From contig NZ_CP044227.1 in assembly GCF_008727735.1 (NCBI RefSeq), forward strand, positions 1,612,001 to 1,676,000: a stretch of 64,000 bases of DNA, written 5' to 3'. The notes under the pieces were generated by a model. It saw only the letters and a list, made by a program, of their open reading frames with translations. It had not been told where the DNA came from and did not search any database. This DNA is from Flintibacter sp. KGMB00164 (lineage in GTDB: Bacteria; Bacillota; Clostridia; Oscillospirales; Oscillospiraceae). The translations under genes were made by a program, and so were the position numbers. This document shows, piece after piece, positions 22,774 through 31,498 of the stretch (position 1 is the stretch's first letter; each line of letters opens with the position of its first letter).

Positions 22774-24066
22774 ATGGAACCGATCCAAGTTCAGGCTATC
22801 CGCAAAATTTTAGAAGATGAGCTGCGCCCGGCCATGGGCTGCACCGAACCCATTGCCGTGGCCTACACCGCAGCCCTTGCCCGGGAATTGCTTGGCGTCT
22901 TTCCCCAGCAGCTTACGGTGCGGTGCAGCGGAAACATTATAAAAAATGTAAAGGGCGCCACCGTCCCCAATTCCGGCGGTGAAAAAGGCATTGATACTGC
23001 CGCCATTCTGGGTGCGGTCAGCGGCCGGAGCGACCTGGAGCTGGAGGTACTCAGTGTGATCGGCCCCAGCGAACTGGAGCAGGCTATGGAACTGCGCCGC
23101 CAGGGGATGTGTCAATACTTTCTTGCCGAAGGCGTACCCAATCTCTACATTGAGATCACCGCTTCTGCCGGTCCGGATACCGCCGTGGTCGCAATTCAGG
23201 ATTCTCACACCAACCTGGTAAAAAAAGAAAAAAACGGCCAGGTCCTCTATAAAAAGGAACCCGACCCTCAGCAGGATACCAGCGCCCTGGCACAGCAGTA
23301 TCTGGACGTCCGCAGTATTTTGGAGTATGCTGAGACAGAGTCCCTCCCCTATTTGAAGCAGTTGCTGCAGCAGCAGTGCGACTGCAACTGGGCCATTGCC
23401 CAAGAGGGCCTTTCCCGACTGTACGGTGCCGGTGTGGGACGCACCCTGTGTCAGTCCGGAAACGCCTCGGACTGGCGTATCTCTTGCTGCGCCGCTGCAG
23501 CGGCAGGCTCGGACGCCCGCATGAACGGCTGTGCCCTGCCGGTGGTCATCAACTCCGGCAGCGGCAACCAGGGCATCACCGTCTCTGTCCCTGTGATCGC
23601 CTATGCACGCAGCCAGAATTGCAGCGAGGAGCAGCTCTTCCGTGCCCTGGCCGTGAGCAACCTTTTGGCCATTCACCAAAAGAAATACATCGGCAAGCTC
23701 TCTGCCTACTGCGGTGCCATCAGCGCGGCCAGTGCGGCGGGAGCAGCCATTGCCTGGCTCCAGGGGTACTCGGAACAAGAGGTCGCCTGGTGCCTCACCA
23801 ACACGTTGGCCATCGCAGGCGGCATTCTCTGCGATGGGGCCAAGGCCAGCTGCGCGGCCAAAATTGCCGCAGGACTGCAAAGCGCGTGGCTGTCTCTGGA
23901 TCTGGTACACCAGGGGTATCGCTTCCCCGCCGGTGAGGGCTTGGTGGACGCCTCTCCCGAGACCACCATTCAAAACTTTGGCTATGTGGCACGGGAAGGT
24001 ATGCGTGACACGGACCGGGTGATCTTACACCTGATGACCGGGGAAACCGACTTAAGCTGTCCCTGA
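22774..24066 (+). CDS. CyuA / UPF0597-type serine-cysteine dehydratase (Fe-S)
   Basis: The 430-residue protein belongs to the UPF0597 / L-cysteine desulfidase group related to iron-sulfur L-serine dehydratases. It has the conserved AMGCTEPIAVA with Cys23, GSGNQGITVSVPV, KKYIGKLSAYCGAISAA and CDGAKASCAAK, whose Cys residues would hold a 4Fe-4S cluster. CyuA degrades cysteine to pyruvate, sulfide and ammonia; other members are uncharacterised. AAAGGAG precedes the ATG. Its presence beside amidohydrolases hints that a Cys- or Ser-containing product is broken down, which is inference. Confidence 0.8.
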   Translation: MEPIQVQAIRKILEDELRPAMGCTEPIAVAYTAALARELLGVFPQQLTVRCSGNIIKNVKGATVPNSGGEKGIDTAAILGAVSGRSDLELEVLSVIGPSELEQAMELRRQGMCQYFLAEGVPNLYIEITASAGPDTAVVAIQDSHTNLVKKEKNGQVLYKKEPDPQQDTSALAQQYLDVRSILEYAETESLPYLKQLLQQQCDCNWAIAQEGLSRLYGAGVGRTLCQSGNASDWRISCCAAAAAGSDARMNGCALPVVINSGSGNQGITVSVPVIAYARSQNCSEEQLFRALAVSNLLAIHQKKYIGKLSAYCGAISAASAAGAAIAWLQGYSEQEVAWCLTNTLAIAGGILCDGAKASCAAKIAAGLQSAWLSLDLVHQGYRFPAGEGLVDASPETTIQNFGYVAREGMRDTDRVILHLMTGETDLSCP

Positions 24067-24089
24067 AGCGACTTGAAAGGAGCAACCGC

Positions 24090-25013
24090 ATGAAAGATTT
24101 GAAAGAGACCTGTAAGCTTGCCGTGGTTCAGGCCGCGCCTGTTATGTTTCAGCGGCAGGCCTGCGTGGAAAAAGCCTTGGATCTGATCGCAAAGGCCGCT
24201 GAAATGGGAGCCGAGCTCATCGTATTTCCGGAGCTTTTCATCCCCGGTTACCCCTATGGGATGACCTACGGCTTTACCGTGGGCCACCGGGAGGAAGCAG
24301 GCAGACAGGACTGGAAGGCTTACTACGACAATTCCATTGTTGTCCCTGGGAAAGAGACCGACCGGCTCGCTCAGGCCGCCAAACAGCACGGCGTCTATGT
24401 GAGCATCGGCGTTTCCGAGCGGGATGGGGTGACCGGAACGCTCTACAACACCAATCTCGTCTTTACTCCGGACGGACGGCTGGATGCCGTACACCGCAAA
24501 TTGAAGCCAACCGGCGCGGAGCGGGTCGTGTGGGGCGATGCCGACCGGAATTTTTTCCCTGTTACCGACTCGCCCTGGGGTCCCATCGGAAGCATGATCT
24601 GTTGGGAGAGCTACATGCCGCTGGCCCGTGTGGCTTTGTACCAAAAGGGCGTGACCCTTTACATCTCCCCCAATACCAACGATAACGAAGAGTGGCAGAG
24701 CACCATCCGTCATATTGCGTTGGAGGGACGATGCTACTTTATCAACTGCAACATGTACTTCACCCGAGACATGTACCCCAAAAATCTCTCTCCTCTGGAG
24801 CATATCGACGTCCTGGATGAAGTGGTTTGCCGCGGCGGAAGCTGTGTCGTTGACCCCTATGGCCACTATGTGACCCAGCCTGTGTGGGATAAGGAGGAGA
24901 TCATCCTGGCCCAGCTGGATATGTCCGCGGTGCCTATGAGCCGGATGGAATTTGACCCCTGCGGCCACTATGCCCGTCCGGATGTTCTGAAACTCTCCGT
25001 TTTGGATCAATAA
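24090..25013 (+). CDS. Nitrilase-superfamily carbon-nitrogen hydrolase
   Basis: The 307-residue enzyme has the full catalytic set: Glu48 (FPELFIPGYP), Lys137 (HRKLKPT) and Cys171 (MICWESYMPLAR). FPE-FIPGYP and CWE-YMPL are typical of true nitrilases rather than amidases, so a nitrile may be the substrate, though amides remain possible. It is 23 bases after the cyuA-like gene and closed by a strong terminator. Confidence 0.85.
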   Translation: MKDLKETCKLAVVQAAPVMFQRQACVEKALDLIAKAAEMGAELIVFPELFIPGYPYGMTYGFTVGHREEAGRQDWKAYYDNSIVVPGKETDRLAQAAKQHGVYVSIGVSERDGVTGTLYNTNLVFTPDGRLDAVHRKLKPTGAERVVWGDADRNFFPVTDSPWGPIGSMICWESYMPLARVALYQKGVTLYISPNTNDNEEWQSTIRHIALEGRCYFINCNMYFTRDMYPKNLSPLEHIDVLDEVVCRGGSCVVDPYGHYVTQPVWDKEEIILAQLDMSAVPMSRMEFDPCGHYARPDVLKLSVLDQ

Positions 25014-25030
25014 ACACAGCACAAATATAG

Positions 25031-25077
25031 AAGGAGTGTTCTCTCTGCCTGTGCAGAGAGAACACTCCTTCTTTTTT
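25031..25077 (+). terminator. Terminator after the nitrilase gene
   Basis: AAGGAGTGTTCTCTCTGC and its exact complement form an 18-base-pair stem with loop CTGT, followed by CTTTTTT. The T run overlaps the stop codon of the opposing kinase gene. Confidence 0.92.
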
Positions 25078-26014
25078 ATCTCTGTTTTTGTGCTCCGACA
25101 CTCTTTTTCTTCGGCTTTTCCCGGGGCAGGTACAGTGAGAACGTGCTTCCCTTTCCCAGAACGCTCTCCACCTTTACATAGCCGCCCTGATGCTGGGCGA
25201 TCTGCCGGGTCAGGTAGAGCCCGATGCCCACCCCATCCTGCTGATACGCCCCGGAGGCGCGGCAGAAACGGCCAAAGATCTCAGCCTGTTCCTGTTCCGG
25301 GATGCCGGGACCGGTATCTGAGACCTGGATCGCGGAAAAGAGCTCGTAGTTCTGGACCTCCACCCGAATGGAACCGCCGGACGGGGTGTACTTGACGGCG
25401 TTGTCCAACAGGTTGCACAGAGCCTCCTCCGTCCACTTCGCGTCAAAAACCGCCTGGCCCTCCCCCTGAACCACGGTAAGGGAAACTTCCTTGTCCCAGG
25501 CCTTGGGGGCATACTGGGCCGCCGCCCGGGCAACCACCGGCCCCAGTTCATCGTTTTGGGGGTGGAGTACCAGGATGCCCGTCTCCAGTCGGGACGCCTT
25601 TACCAGCGCCTCGATCAGGTTCTGGAGCTTCTCTGCCTGGACGGAGATGGCCTTGGCGCAGTCCTTCCCCTGCGGGGTGAGGGGCTGCTCCTCCAGCAGC
25701 TGAGCATACAGCTGCAAGTTAGCCACCGGCGTTTTGGTCTGGTGGGAAATATCCGAGATCAGGGCACTGATCTGATCCTTCTGTTCCTGCAAATTCCTGG
25801 CTGACAGGTCACTGGCCGCCAGATACCGCCCAAGACGGCACTCCAGCGCGGACAGACGGCTCTCGTCAAAGTTGGTCTCAGAGAACCGTCCCTCCATGGC
25901 GTCGGTGAGCATCTCATCCAGCCGCTTGATGGTACACTCGGTGCGCCATCGGCTCAGCAGAGCTGCCGCCAGCAAAATCAGCAATACGGCTCCCGCTACA
26001 ACATATCCATTCAT
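25076..26014 (-). CDS. Sensor histidine kinase without an adjacent response regulator
   Basis: The 312-residue protein has one N-terminal membrane helix (about 3-20), no sizeable external domain, a DHp helix with phospho-acceptor His91 (ISDISHQTKTPVANL) and a full HATPase domain (LLDNAVKYTP, DTGPGIP, GVGIGLYLTR). The short sensor suggests detection within or beside the membrane, as in BceS-like kinases. GGGGAGG precedes this ATG; the longer frame is not supported. Kinases of this kind normally follow a response-regulator gene; here the upstream region is non-coding and then an ECF gene on the other strand. Confidence 0.88.
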   Translation of the reverse strand: MNGYVVAGAVLLILLAAALLSRWRTECTIKRLDEMLTDAMEGRFSETNFDESRLSALECRLGRYLAASDLSARNLQEQKDQISALISDISHQTKTPVANLQLYAQLLEEQPLTPQGKDCAKAISVQAEKLQNLIEALVKASRLETGILVLHPQNDELGPVVARAAAQYAPKAWDKEVSLTVVQGEGQAVFDAKWTEEALCNLLDNAVKYTPSGGSIRVEVQNYELFSAIQVSDTGPGIPEQEQAEIFGRFCRASGAYQQDGVGIGLYLTRQIAQHQGGYVKVESVLGKGSTFSLYLPREKPKKKSVGAQKQR

Positions 26015-26061
26015 CGTTCTGCCTCCCCGGTGTCCCCAGTGGGCACACCCTGTTATACCAC

Positions 26062-26089
26062 GCCCGGTCCTTCTGCCGGGCTGTTTTTT
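26062..26089 (+). terminator. Stranded terminator-like hairpin in the kinase/sigma gap
   Basis: GCCCGG/CCGGGC with an 8-base loop followed by TGTTTTTT. No plus-strand gene ends here, so it may be a relic of a lost gene, or part of the divergent leader. Confidence 0.5.
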
Positions 26090-26281
26090 CAACGAGTATA
26101 GTATGCCAAGGTCTGTGCCGGCGGTCAAGCTCTATTTCCCCGCGTTTCTGCTGTCCGGATTTCCACGTCTCGTTCCGCGCAGTATAATGAACATCAGAAA
26201 ATCATCTTCCTTCCTGTGACAAACCGGCCCGCCGGCGCGTTATATAAGTGAGATCTCAAAACGAGGAAAGGAGCGCAGAAC

Positions 26282-26755
26282 ATGGAAGAGATTCTGCGGC
26301 TGTTCCATCAATATAAAGATGCCGTCTACCGGCTGGCCCTGTCCTTGACCGGTTCCGCTGCGGATGCGGAGGACGTAACTCAGACGGTATTTCTTAAGCT
26401 GATGGAAAAACAGCCGGAGCTGGTGCCGGGAAAGGAGCGGGCCTGGCTGCTCCAGGTGACGGCCAACGAATGCCGCAGCCTGTACCGCAGGCTTTGCCGG
26501 CGTTCCACCGTCTCCCTGGATGAGGCGTTGGCGGTAGCTGCACCGGAATATACCCCTCTGCTGACCCATGTGATGAAGCAGAGGCCCACAGACCGGGCGG
26601 TACTCTATCTTTTTTATTACGAGGGGTTCTCCACCGAAGAAATCGGCCAGATGCTGCACACCAGCCAGAGCGCAGTAACCACCCGTCTGCATCGGGCCAG
26701 GAAGAACCTGAAGGCAACCTTGGAACAGGAGGGATACTATGAAACAGGACTATAA
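26282..26755 (+). CDS. ECF-type RNA polymerase sigma factor
   Basis: The 157-residue protein is compact: region 2 at about 8-65 (DAEDVTQTVFLKLM, RAWLLQVTANECRSLYRR) and region 4 at about 110-150 (FSTEEIGQMLHTSQSAVTTRLHRARKN is spread over two helices). GAGGAAAGGAG precedes the ATG. It overlaps its probable anti-sigma gene by 17 bases. An upstream TATATAAG near 26240 may be its -10, with GTGACA about 19 bases before. Confidence 0.87.
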   Translation: MEEILRLFHQYKDAVYRLALSLTGSAADAEDVTQTVFLKLMEKQPELVPGKERAWLLQVTANECRSLYRRLCRRSTVSLDEALAVAAPEYTPLLTHVMKQRPTDRAVLYLFYYEGFSTEEIGQMLHTSQSAVTTRLHRARKNLKATLEQEGYYETGL

Positions 26756-28178
26756 TCGGGCCATGGATCAGCTCCATCTCCCCCCTCAGGCAGAGCAGCG
26801 GATTTTAACGGCCCTGGAATCCCGGGCAAAGCAGCCGAAAAAGCGAAACTGGCGGATTGGGGCCGCACTGGCCGCCGCGGCGGTACTCATGACCGGAAGT
26901 GCCTTTGCTGTGGCCTACCGCTCCGGCGTACTGGAAGCATTCTTCCACGGCGACACCAGCCAGGTGGAACCCTATGTCCAGACCGCCGTAGGCAGCGCGG
27001 AAAATCAGGACTACCGGCTGACGGTGGACAGCGCTGTGTGTGACAGCCAAACTCTCTATGCGGTCATCACCGTGGAGGGGCTGAACGACCAGGCCGTGGA
27101 GGACCTGAAAAGCAATCAAGTCATTGCCGAGAGCCACCGTGAGGTTTGGGGCCAGGAGATGGTGGATTCTTTGATGGCCAATGGCTCCGCCGGTCCGGAC
27201 ACCTTCTGGGCAGCCTTTGCGGACAGTGGAACCCATGTTTCCGGTATCCAATACCAGGGACTCACCGCCCCATCGGATACCAGCCGTTCCTGGCAGGTGA
27301 AGATCTCCCTCATGGATGCCGACCACAAGATGGGCACCGGCCCGGTTCTTTTCTGGTTGGGCTTTATGGGCAAAGAATACGCGGTCGAGATCCCCACGGA
27401 CACAGCCATGGAGACCATCCAGCTCACCATTGACCGGGATGTACAGCCGGAATATCCGGGTGGGCCGACGGTATTTGTCCAGTCCCTGGAGCTCTCACCC
27501 ACTAGTATCGCCTATGTAGGGACCTACTGGGATGAGCAGCGAGATGCCGATAATCCTGCCGCAATCTTCTTCCGCATGAAGGATGGACAAATCTTGACCC
27601 GGATGCAACTGGGCTATACCTTTTTGGACCATGCCAGCCGCATCAAGGACCTTGCCGATCCATTGTACCGAGTACATTACCAGACCGACACCCCGGTGGA
27701 CGTGGACCAAGTGGCTTCCATCATCTTGGGCGATGTGGAGTTCCCCCTGGACGGCTCTGCCCCCTCCCCTGCCGATGTGCCCGAAAATCTCTATCCCTTC
27801 ACCTGTACTGAAATCATTCCGGGGGAAAACCATTTCTTCCGCTTCCCGGTGGAAGAGCTGTGCCAAAAGCTGGGGGCGGACTATCGATGGGACGAATCTA
27901 CGCAAACTGCCACCGCTACCTACCGCGGAGTCACTCTCACCATGACGGTGGGAGAGAGCTGCTACCAGGTAAACGGCGAGACGGTGGAGCTAAACTATGA
28001 AGTTCGCTCAGACCCAATTTCCCCAGACTCGGACTATAAAGTTTATCCCCAGTATATCTCTCTGGAGGACGGCGTGCTTACCGCGCCGGTCAATGTACTG
28101 GATCATTGGTCTTTGGATTACCCACCTTTGAAAGATACTAACGGCAATCTGGCCGGCATGATGCTGGTAATTCCGTAA
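26739..28178 (+). CDS. DUF4179-type anti-sigma protein with copper-amine-oxidase-like domain
   Basis: The first 37 residues are cytoplasmic and contain a helix able to bind sigma. One transmembrane segment lies at about 38-60. The external part begins with a DUF4179-like domain (QDYRLTVDSAVCDSQTLYAVITVEG) and near 370-425 has a module reading FPVEELCQKLGADYRWDES.. then a short ATYRG, like the N-terminal domain of copper amine oxidases that is reused in clostridial wall proteins. Overlap with the sigma gene supports an anti-sigma function. The ligand is unknown. Confidence 0.75.
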   Translation: MKQDYNRAMDQLHLPPQAEQRILTALESRAKQPKKRNWRIGAALAAAAVLMTGSAFAVAYRSGVLEAFFHGDTSQVEPYVQTAVGSAENQDYRLTVDSAVCDSQTLYAVITVEGLNDQAVEDLKSNQVIAESHREVWGQEMVDSLMANGSAGPDTFWAAFADSGTHVSGIQYQGLTAPSDTSRSWQVKISLMDADHKMGTGPVLFWLGFMGKEYAVEIPTDTAMETIQLTIDRDVQPEYPGGPTVFVQSLELSPTSIAYVGTYWDEQRDADNPAAIFFRMKDGQILTRMQLGYTFLDHASRIKDLADPLYRVHYQTDTPVDVDQVASIILGDVEFPLDGSAPSPADVPENLYPFTCTEIIPGENHFFRFPVEELCQKLGADYRWDESTQTATATYRGVTLTMTVGESCYQVNGETVELNYEVRSDPISPDSDYKVYPQYISLEDGVLTAPVNVLDHWSLDYPPLKDTNGNLAGMMLVIP

Positions 28179-28237
28179 CCTGCCCAAGAGTGGATAGAAT
28201 TTTCTCTTTCCCGGCATACTAAGGCCGAGGTGATACC

Positions 28238-28423
28238 ATGGATCAAGCAAACCATCAGCTGGAGACCTTTGGGGCTCTGCTGCGACAGTACCCCCAGTCT
28301 TCCCACTTCTATGACAGCTGCACCCCCCAACAGCGCCAGGCCATCCTGGATCAGCTGTCCCAGCTGACCTCCCAGGCTCAGCTTCAGGGCTTTGTGGAGC
28401 ACTTGCCCAGCGCCGCGCTATAA
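28238..28423 (+). CDS. Small helical protein of unknown function (61 residues)
   Basis: The reading frame starts MDQANHQLETFGALL, with GAGGTGAT 3 to 10 bases upstream, and is followed at once by a strong terminator, so it looks like a real gene. It is soluble, Gln-rich and predicted helical, with one Cys. Conservation would be needed for more; I recognise no family. It may be the last gene of the sigma/anti-sigma unit, 59 bases away. Confidence 0.6.
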   Translation: MDQANHQLETFGALLRQYPQSSHFYDSCTPQQRQAILDQLSQLTSQAQLQGFVEHLPSAAL

Positions 28424-28428
28424 AAACG

Positions 28429-28466
28429 CATCCGGCCGCCTGTATCGAGGCGGCCGGATGTTTATT
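28429..28466 (+). terminator. Terminator after the 61-residue gene
   Basis: CATCCGGCCGCCT and AGGCGGCCGGATG form a 13-base-pair stem around GTATCG, followed by TTTATT. Confidence 0.85.
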
Positions 28467-28473
28467 ATATACC

Positions 28474-28508
28474 AGAAGACCACCCGCCCAGCGGGTGGTC
28501 TTCTTTTG
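28474..28508. terminator. Second hairpin, end of the M56 operon
   Basis: AGAAGACCACCCGC and its complement form a 14-base-pair stem with a 3-base loop. TTTT follows on the plus strand and AAAA precedes; it probably serves the convergent M56 operon and the 61-residue gene together. Confidence 0.6.
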
Positions 28509-28528
28509 AATTCCGGATGCACACCGGT

Positions 28529-29974
28529 TTAAGCGGGCTCTCCCAGCAGCTGGTCCAGCTTTCCCCAGTCCAGCCCACCGGACACATGGTAATAGTACGC
28601 ACGGTTCTCCCAGAAGGGCACCACCTTGATGTAGTCGTCCCACAGTATCACGGACAGGATATCCTCCGGGGCATCGTACAGCAGGACGATCTGCTCCCCC
28701 GCTTTTCCAAAGAAATCATTTCCGTTTCCTGTCATCTCCGACAGAGTCAAAGAGGCCAGATAGTTCCGCAGAGCCCCTTCGTCCCGGCACACCAGCTCGT
28801 TTAAGAAGTTATCGTACTCTTCCCGCCGGATCTGCCGCAGCGTGACATCCTGAGCGCTTCCATCGAAGATGACGCTCTCCCCCGTGCCTGCTTCATAGGC
28901 TAAGTTGATCTGGCCGTAGGTGACAAACAGCAGGACGAAGGCCACTCCCACCAGCAGAGCACCAGAGATCTTTTTGTCCGGCTTAACAATGCTTTTGAGC
29001 CGGTAGCGCAGGGCTGAGGCCGAGGCGGACAGACAGGTGGTAAAGCCCCGACCGTCTCCTGCGGTACGCAGGATAAGTTCGGCGTACTGCCGCCGCTCCC
29101 CCTCCCCCAGACTGCTCAGCACCGTCTCGTCGCAGCTGAGCTCCAGGTCTTCCGAGCTTCGCCCCATGGCCAGCCACATGAAGGGGTTAAACCAGCACAT
29201 GGCAATGCAAAATGTAACAAAGAACTTGTTCCAGGCATCCTCCCGGCCAATATGCACCAATTCGTGGCGGAAGATGAGCTTCAGCTCCTCCGGGGTATAG
29301 TGCCGCCGGGGCAGCACCACCCGCACACTTTTGGAAAACAAACCTATGGTCATAGGGGTGGAAGCCTGCGGAGAGATCACCAAGCGAAATTTCGGCTTCT
29401 TCTCTCGTGCCCGCTCCACCTCGGCCTGCCACACTGACAGAACGTCCGGATCGGATACTTCTTCCGCTCCACGGAGCAGCCACCGGCGGAACCGGAGATG
29501 GGAGAAAATCTTCCAGCCCAATATGACCAATGCTCCGGCCAGCCACACGATGGCCAGTCTCCCCACCATCCCCTGCGGCAGAGAGACTACCCACCGGGGC
29601 GTAATCATCATACCTGAGCTCAGGGTTAAGTAGAGGTAGTTTGGCGTGAGCCACAGCAGAGCGCAGCTTCCCGCCCGGAGATACCGGCGCAGGAGGGGCT
29701 GGGCCAGTAACAGCAGGATAAAATATAGACTTATGTGGAGAAAGGCCACCAAGATCCAGGTGATAACGCCCCAGCTCACCTCATCCCATCCGCGCCATCC
29801 GCTCACTATCAGCGAGCCCACCAGGAGGGTAGTCATATAGCCCGGCATCAGCCACCCGTTCAGGTAGGGCCGATACCGCGGTCCTTTTCCCTCCGGATCT
29901 TCAGCTTCCTCTGGACGGGAAAAGGCTATCCAGGCAAAGAGCACGCCGAAGGTCAATGCAAACGCGATACGCAT
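28529..29974 (-). CDS. M56-family (BlaR1/MecR1-like) membrane metalloprotease, copy 2
   Basis: The 481-residue protein has about five transmembrane helices and a cytosolic zinc-protease loop with HELVH (His237, Glu238, His241) followed by ELSCDE, as in BlaR1, whose protease cleaves BlaI. The penicillin-binding sensor of BlaR1 is absent. After the last membrane helix (about 325-345) comes a different domain of about 130 residues, so the signal is probably not a beta-lactam. It is about half identical by eye to the upstream copy, with near-identical stretches around the protease motif. A GGGAG 8 bases before the ATG supports the start. Confidence 0.88.
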   Translation of the reverse strand: MRIAFALTFGVLFAWIAFSRPEEAEDPEGKGPRYRPYLNGWLMPGYMTTLLVGSLIVSGWRGWDEVSWGVITWILVAFLHISLYFILLLLAQPLLRRYLRAGSCALLWLTPNYLYLTLSSGMMITPRWVVSLPQGMVGRLAIVWLAGALVILGWKIFSHLRFRRWLLRGAEEVSDPDVLSVWQAEVERAREKKPKFRLVISPQASTPMTIGLFSKSVRVVLPRRHYTPEELKLIFRHELVHIGREDAWNKFFVTFCIAMCWFNPFMWLAMGRSSEDLELSCDETVLSSLGEGERRQYAELILRTAGDGRGFTTCLSASASALRYRLKSIVKPDKKISGALLVGVAFVLLFVTYGQINLAYEAGTGESVIFDGSAQDVTLRQIRREEYDNFLNELVCRDEGALRNYLASLTLSEMTGNGNDFFGKAGEQIVLLYDAPEDILSVILWDDYIKVVPFWENRAYYYHVSGGLDWGKLDQLLGEPA

Positions 29975-30018
29975 TATGTTTCTCCCATCCCTCTCTCCAA
30001 GCAGTATGTGGTACTCAT
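29974..30018 (-). other. Possible 14-codon leader frame ahead of M56 copy 2
   Basis: An ATG follows AAAGGAGG at 7 bases, runs 14 codons and ends in a TAA that overlaps the ATG of M56 copy 2 (TAATG). It could couple translation of the second protease to upstream ribosomes. The protein itself also has a ribosome site, so this may be chance. Confidence 0.35.
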
Positions 30019-30052
30019 AATATGCCTCCTTTTGATTGGCAGGCCCGCCTTG

Positions 30053-31498
30053 CTACCAGTTAAACAGCCCGTCCAGCTTCTCCCAGTCCAGTCCGCCGGA
30101 CACGTAATAATCCTGTTCCTTCAGGTCCTTTTCCCAGGACGGCATCACTCTTACATAGTTCTCCCACAAAATCACGCCCAGGGTGCCCTGGGAGGTATTG
30201 TAGGTCAGGGAAAGCTGCTTCTCCTCGCTGTCACAGTCATAGGTTCCCACTGCCTGATACAGGGTCAAGGAAGATAAATAGTCTGTCAGCGCCTCCTCGT
30301 CCCGGCATTGGATCACCTTGCGTGCTTCTTCTTTGGTTTGCGTCACTTTGGCCAAAGAAATGCTCTCGGCCTCGTTCTGATAAATGTATACTTCCCCTGT
30401 TCCCATACCGTAGGCAAGACCCACCTGACCGCAGGTGAGAAACAGCAGAGACGCTACAACCCCCACAAACAGGGCGCCGACATGCTTTCGGGCCGGGCGG
30501 ACAATATTTTTCAGCCGGTAACGCAAGGCAGAGGCCGAAGCCGACAAGCAGGTGGTAAAGCCCCGCCCGTCTCCCGCCGTGCGCAGGATGAGATCGGCGT
30601 ACCGCCGCCGCTCTCCCTCATTCAGAGATACCACCACCGCCTCGTCACAGCTAAGCTCCAGATCCTCCGAGCTTTTCTTCATGGCCAGCCACATGAGGGG
30701 GTTAAACCAGCACAGAGCGGTGCAGAACACCAGAAAGAATTTGCTCCAGGCATCCCTGCGTCCAATATGCACCAGTTCGTGGCGGAAAATGAGCTTCAGC
30801 TCCTCCGGGGCATAGTGCCGCCGGGGCAGTACCACCCGCACACTTTTGGAAAACAGGCCGATGGTCATAGGCGTGGTTACCTGGGGGGAGGTCACCAGAA
30901 TATACTCCGACTCCTTCTCCCCCACCTGAAGCAATTCTCCTTGCCATGCGGCCAGCACCTCCGGATCGGTGACCTTCTCTGCCCCTTGGAGCAGCCACCG
31001 GCGGAAACGCAGATGGGACAGGATCTTCCAGCCCAGCACACCAACCACGCCCACCAGCCAAACCAGGGCCACTCCCTGGATAAACTTGATCGGCAAGGGA
31101 ATGATCCATCGGGGGTGCGCAAGGAGTGCCTGATTAAATACCCCCATATAAAGGTAATTGGGCACGATCCACAGTATGGCGCAGGTCTCTGCCCGGAAAT
31201 ACCGGCGCAGCAGAGGCAGAGTCAGGGCCAGCAGGAGAAAATATAAGCTGATTTGAAGAAATATCACTGACAGCCAACCAAATACACGAAACGAAGCGCT
31301 CCAATCTCCCGCCAGTCCCGTAAACAAAGACAAAGACAGCAAGAATACAATGATCATTGGGAGATTCCATCCCCCGTTTCTGGGGGTGTCCCGAACCCAG
31401 TCCCGCCGCACGCCCTTTCGCGCATAGGCAAGTACATCCAGGCCAGTAACTACGCCAATACACAGAGCCATCAGCACAATCCACATGCGGTCGCTCAT
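30053..31498 (-). CDS. M56-family (BlaR1/MecR1-like) membrane metalloprotease, copy 1
   Basis: Same layout and length (481 residues) as the downstream copy, with HELVH at 240-244 and ELSCDE after it. The stretch LVHIGRRDAWSKFF and the LRTAGDGRGFTTCLSASASAL segment are nearly the same in both. It also lacks the penicillin-binding domain and ends in a short external domain that differs in sequence from that of copy 2. The ATG overlaps the blaI stop (ATGA), so repressor and first protease are coupled. Confidence 0.9.
   Translation of the reverse strand: MSDRMWIVLMALCIGVVTGLDVLAYARKGVRRDWVRDTPRNGGWNLPMIIVFLLSLSLFTGLAGDWSASFRVFGWLSVIFLQISLYFLLLALTLPLLRRYFRAETCAILWIVPNYLYMGVFNQALLAHPRWIIPLPIKFIQGVALVWLVGVVGVLGWKILSHLRFRRWLLQGAEKVTDPEVLAAWQGELLQVGEKESEYILVTSPQVTTPMTIGLFSKSVRVVLPRRHYAPEELKLIFRHELVHIGRRDAWSKFFLVFCTALCWFNPLMWLAMKKSSEDLELSCDEAVVVSLNEGERRRYADLILRTAGDGRGFTTCLSASASALRYRLKNIVRPARKHVGALFVGVVASLLFLTCGQVGLAYGMGTGEVYIYQNEAESISLAKVTQTKEEARKVIQCRDEEALTDYLSSLTLYQAVGTYDCDSEEKQLSLTYNTSQGTLGVILWENYVRVMPSWEKDLKEQDYYVSGGLDWEKLDGLFNW

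Noticed and set aside
25076-31498. Beta-lactam resistance operon
   Set aside because: BlaI and M56 proteins are present, but there is no beta-lactamase or penicillin-binding protein and no sensor domain.
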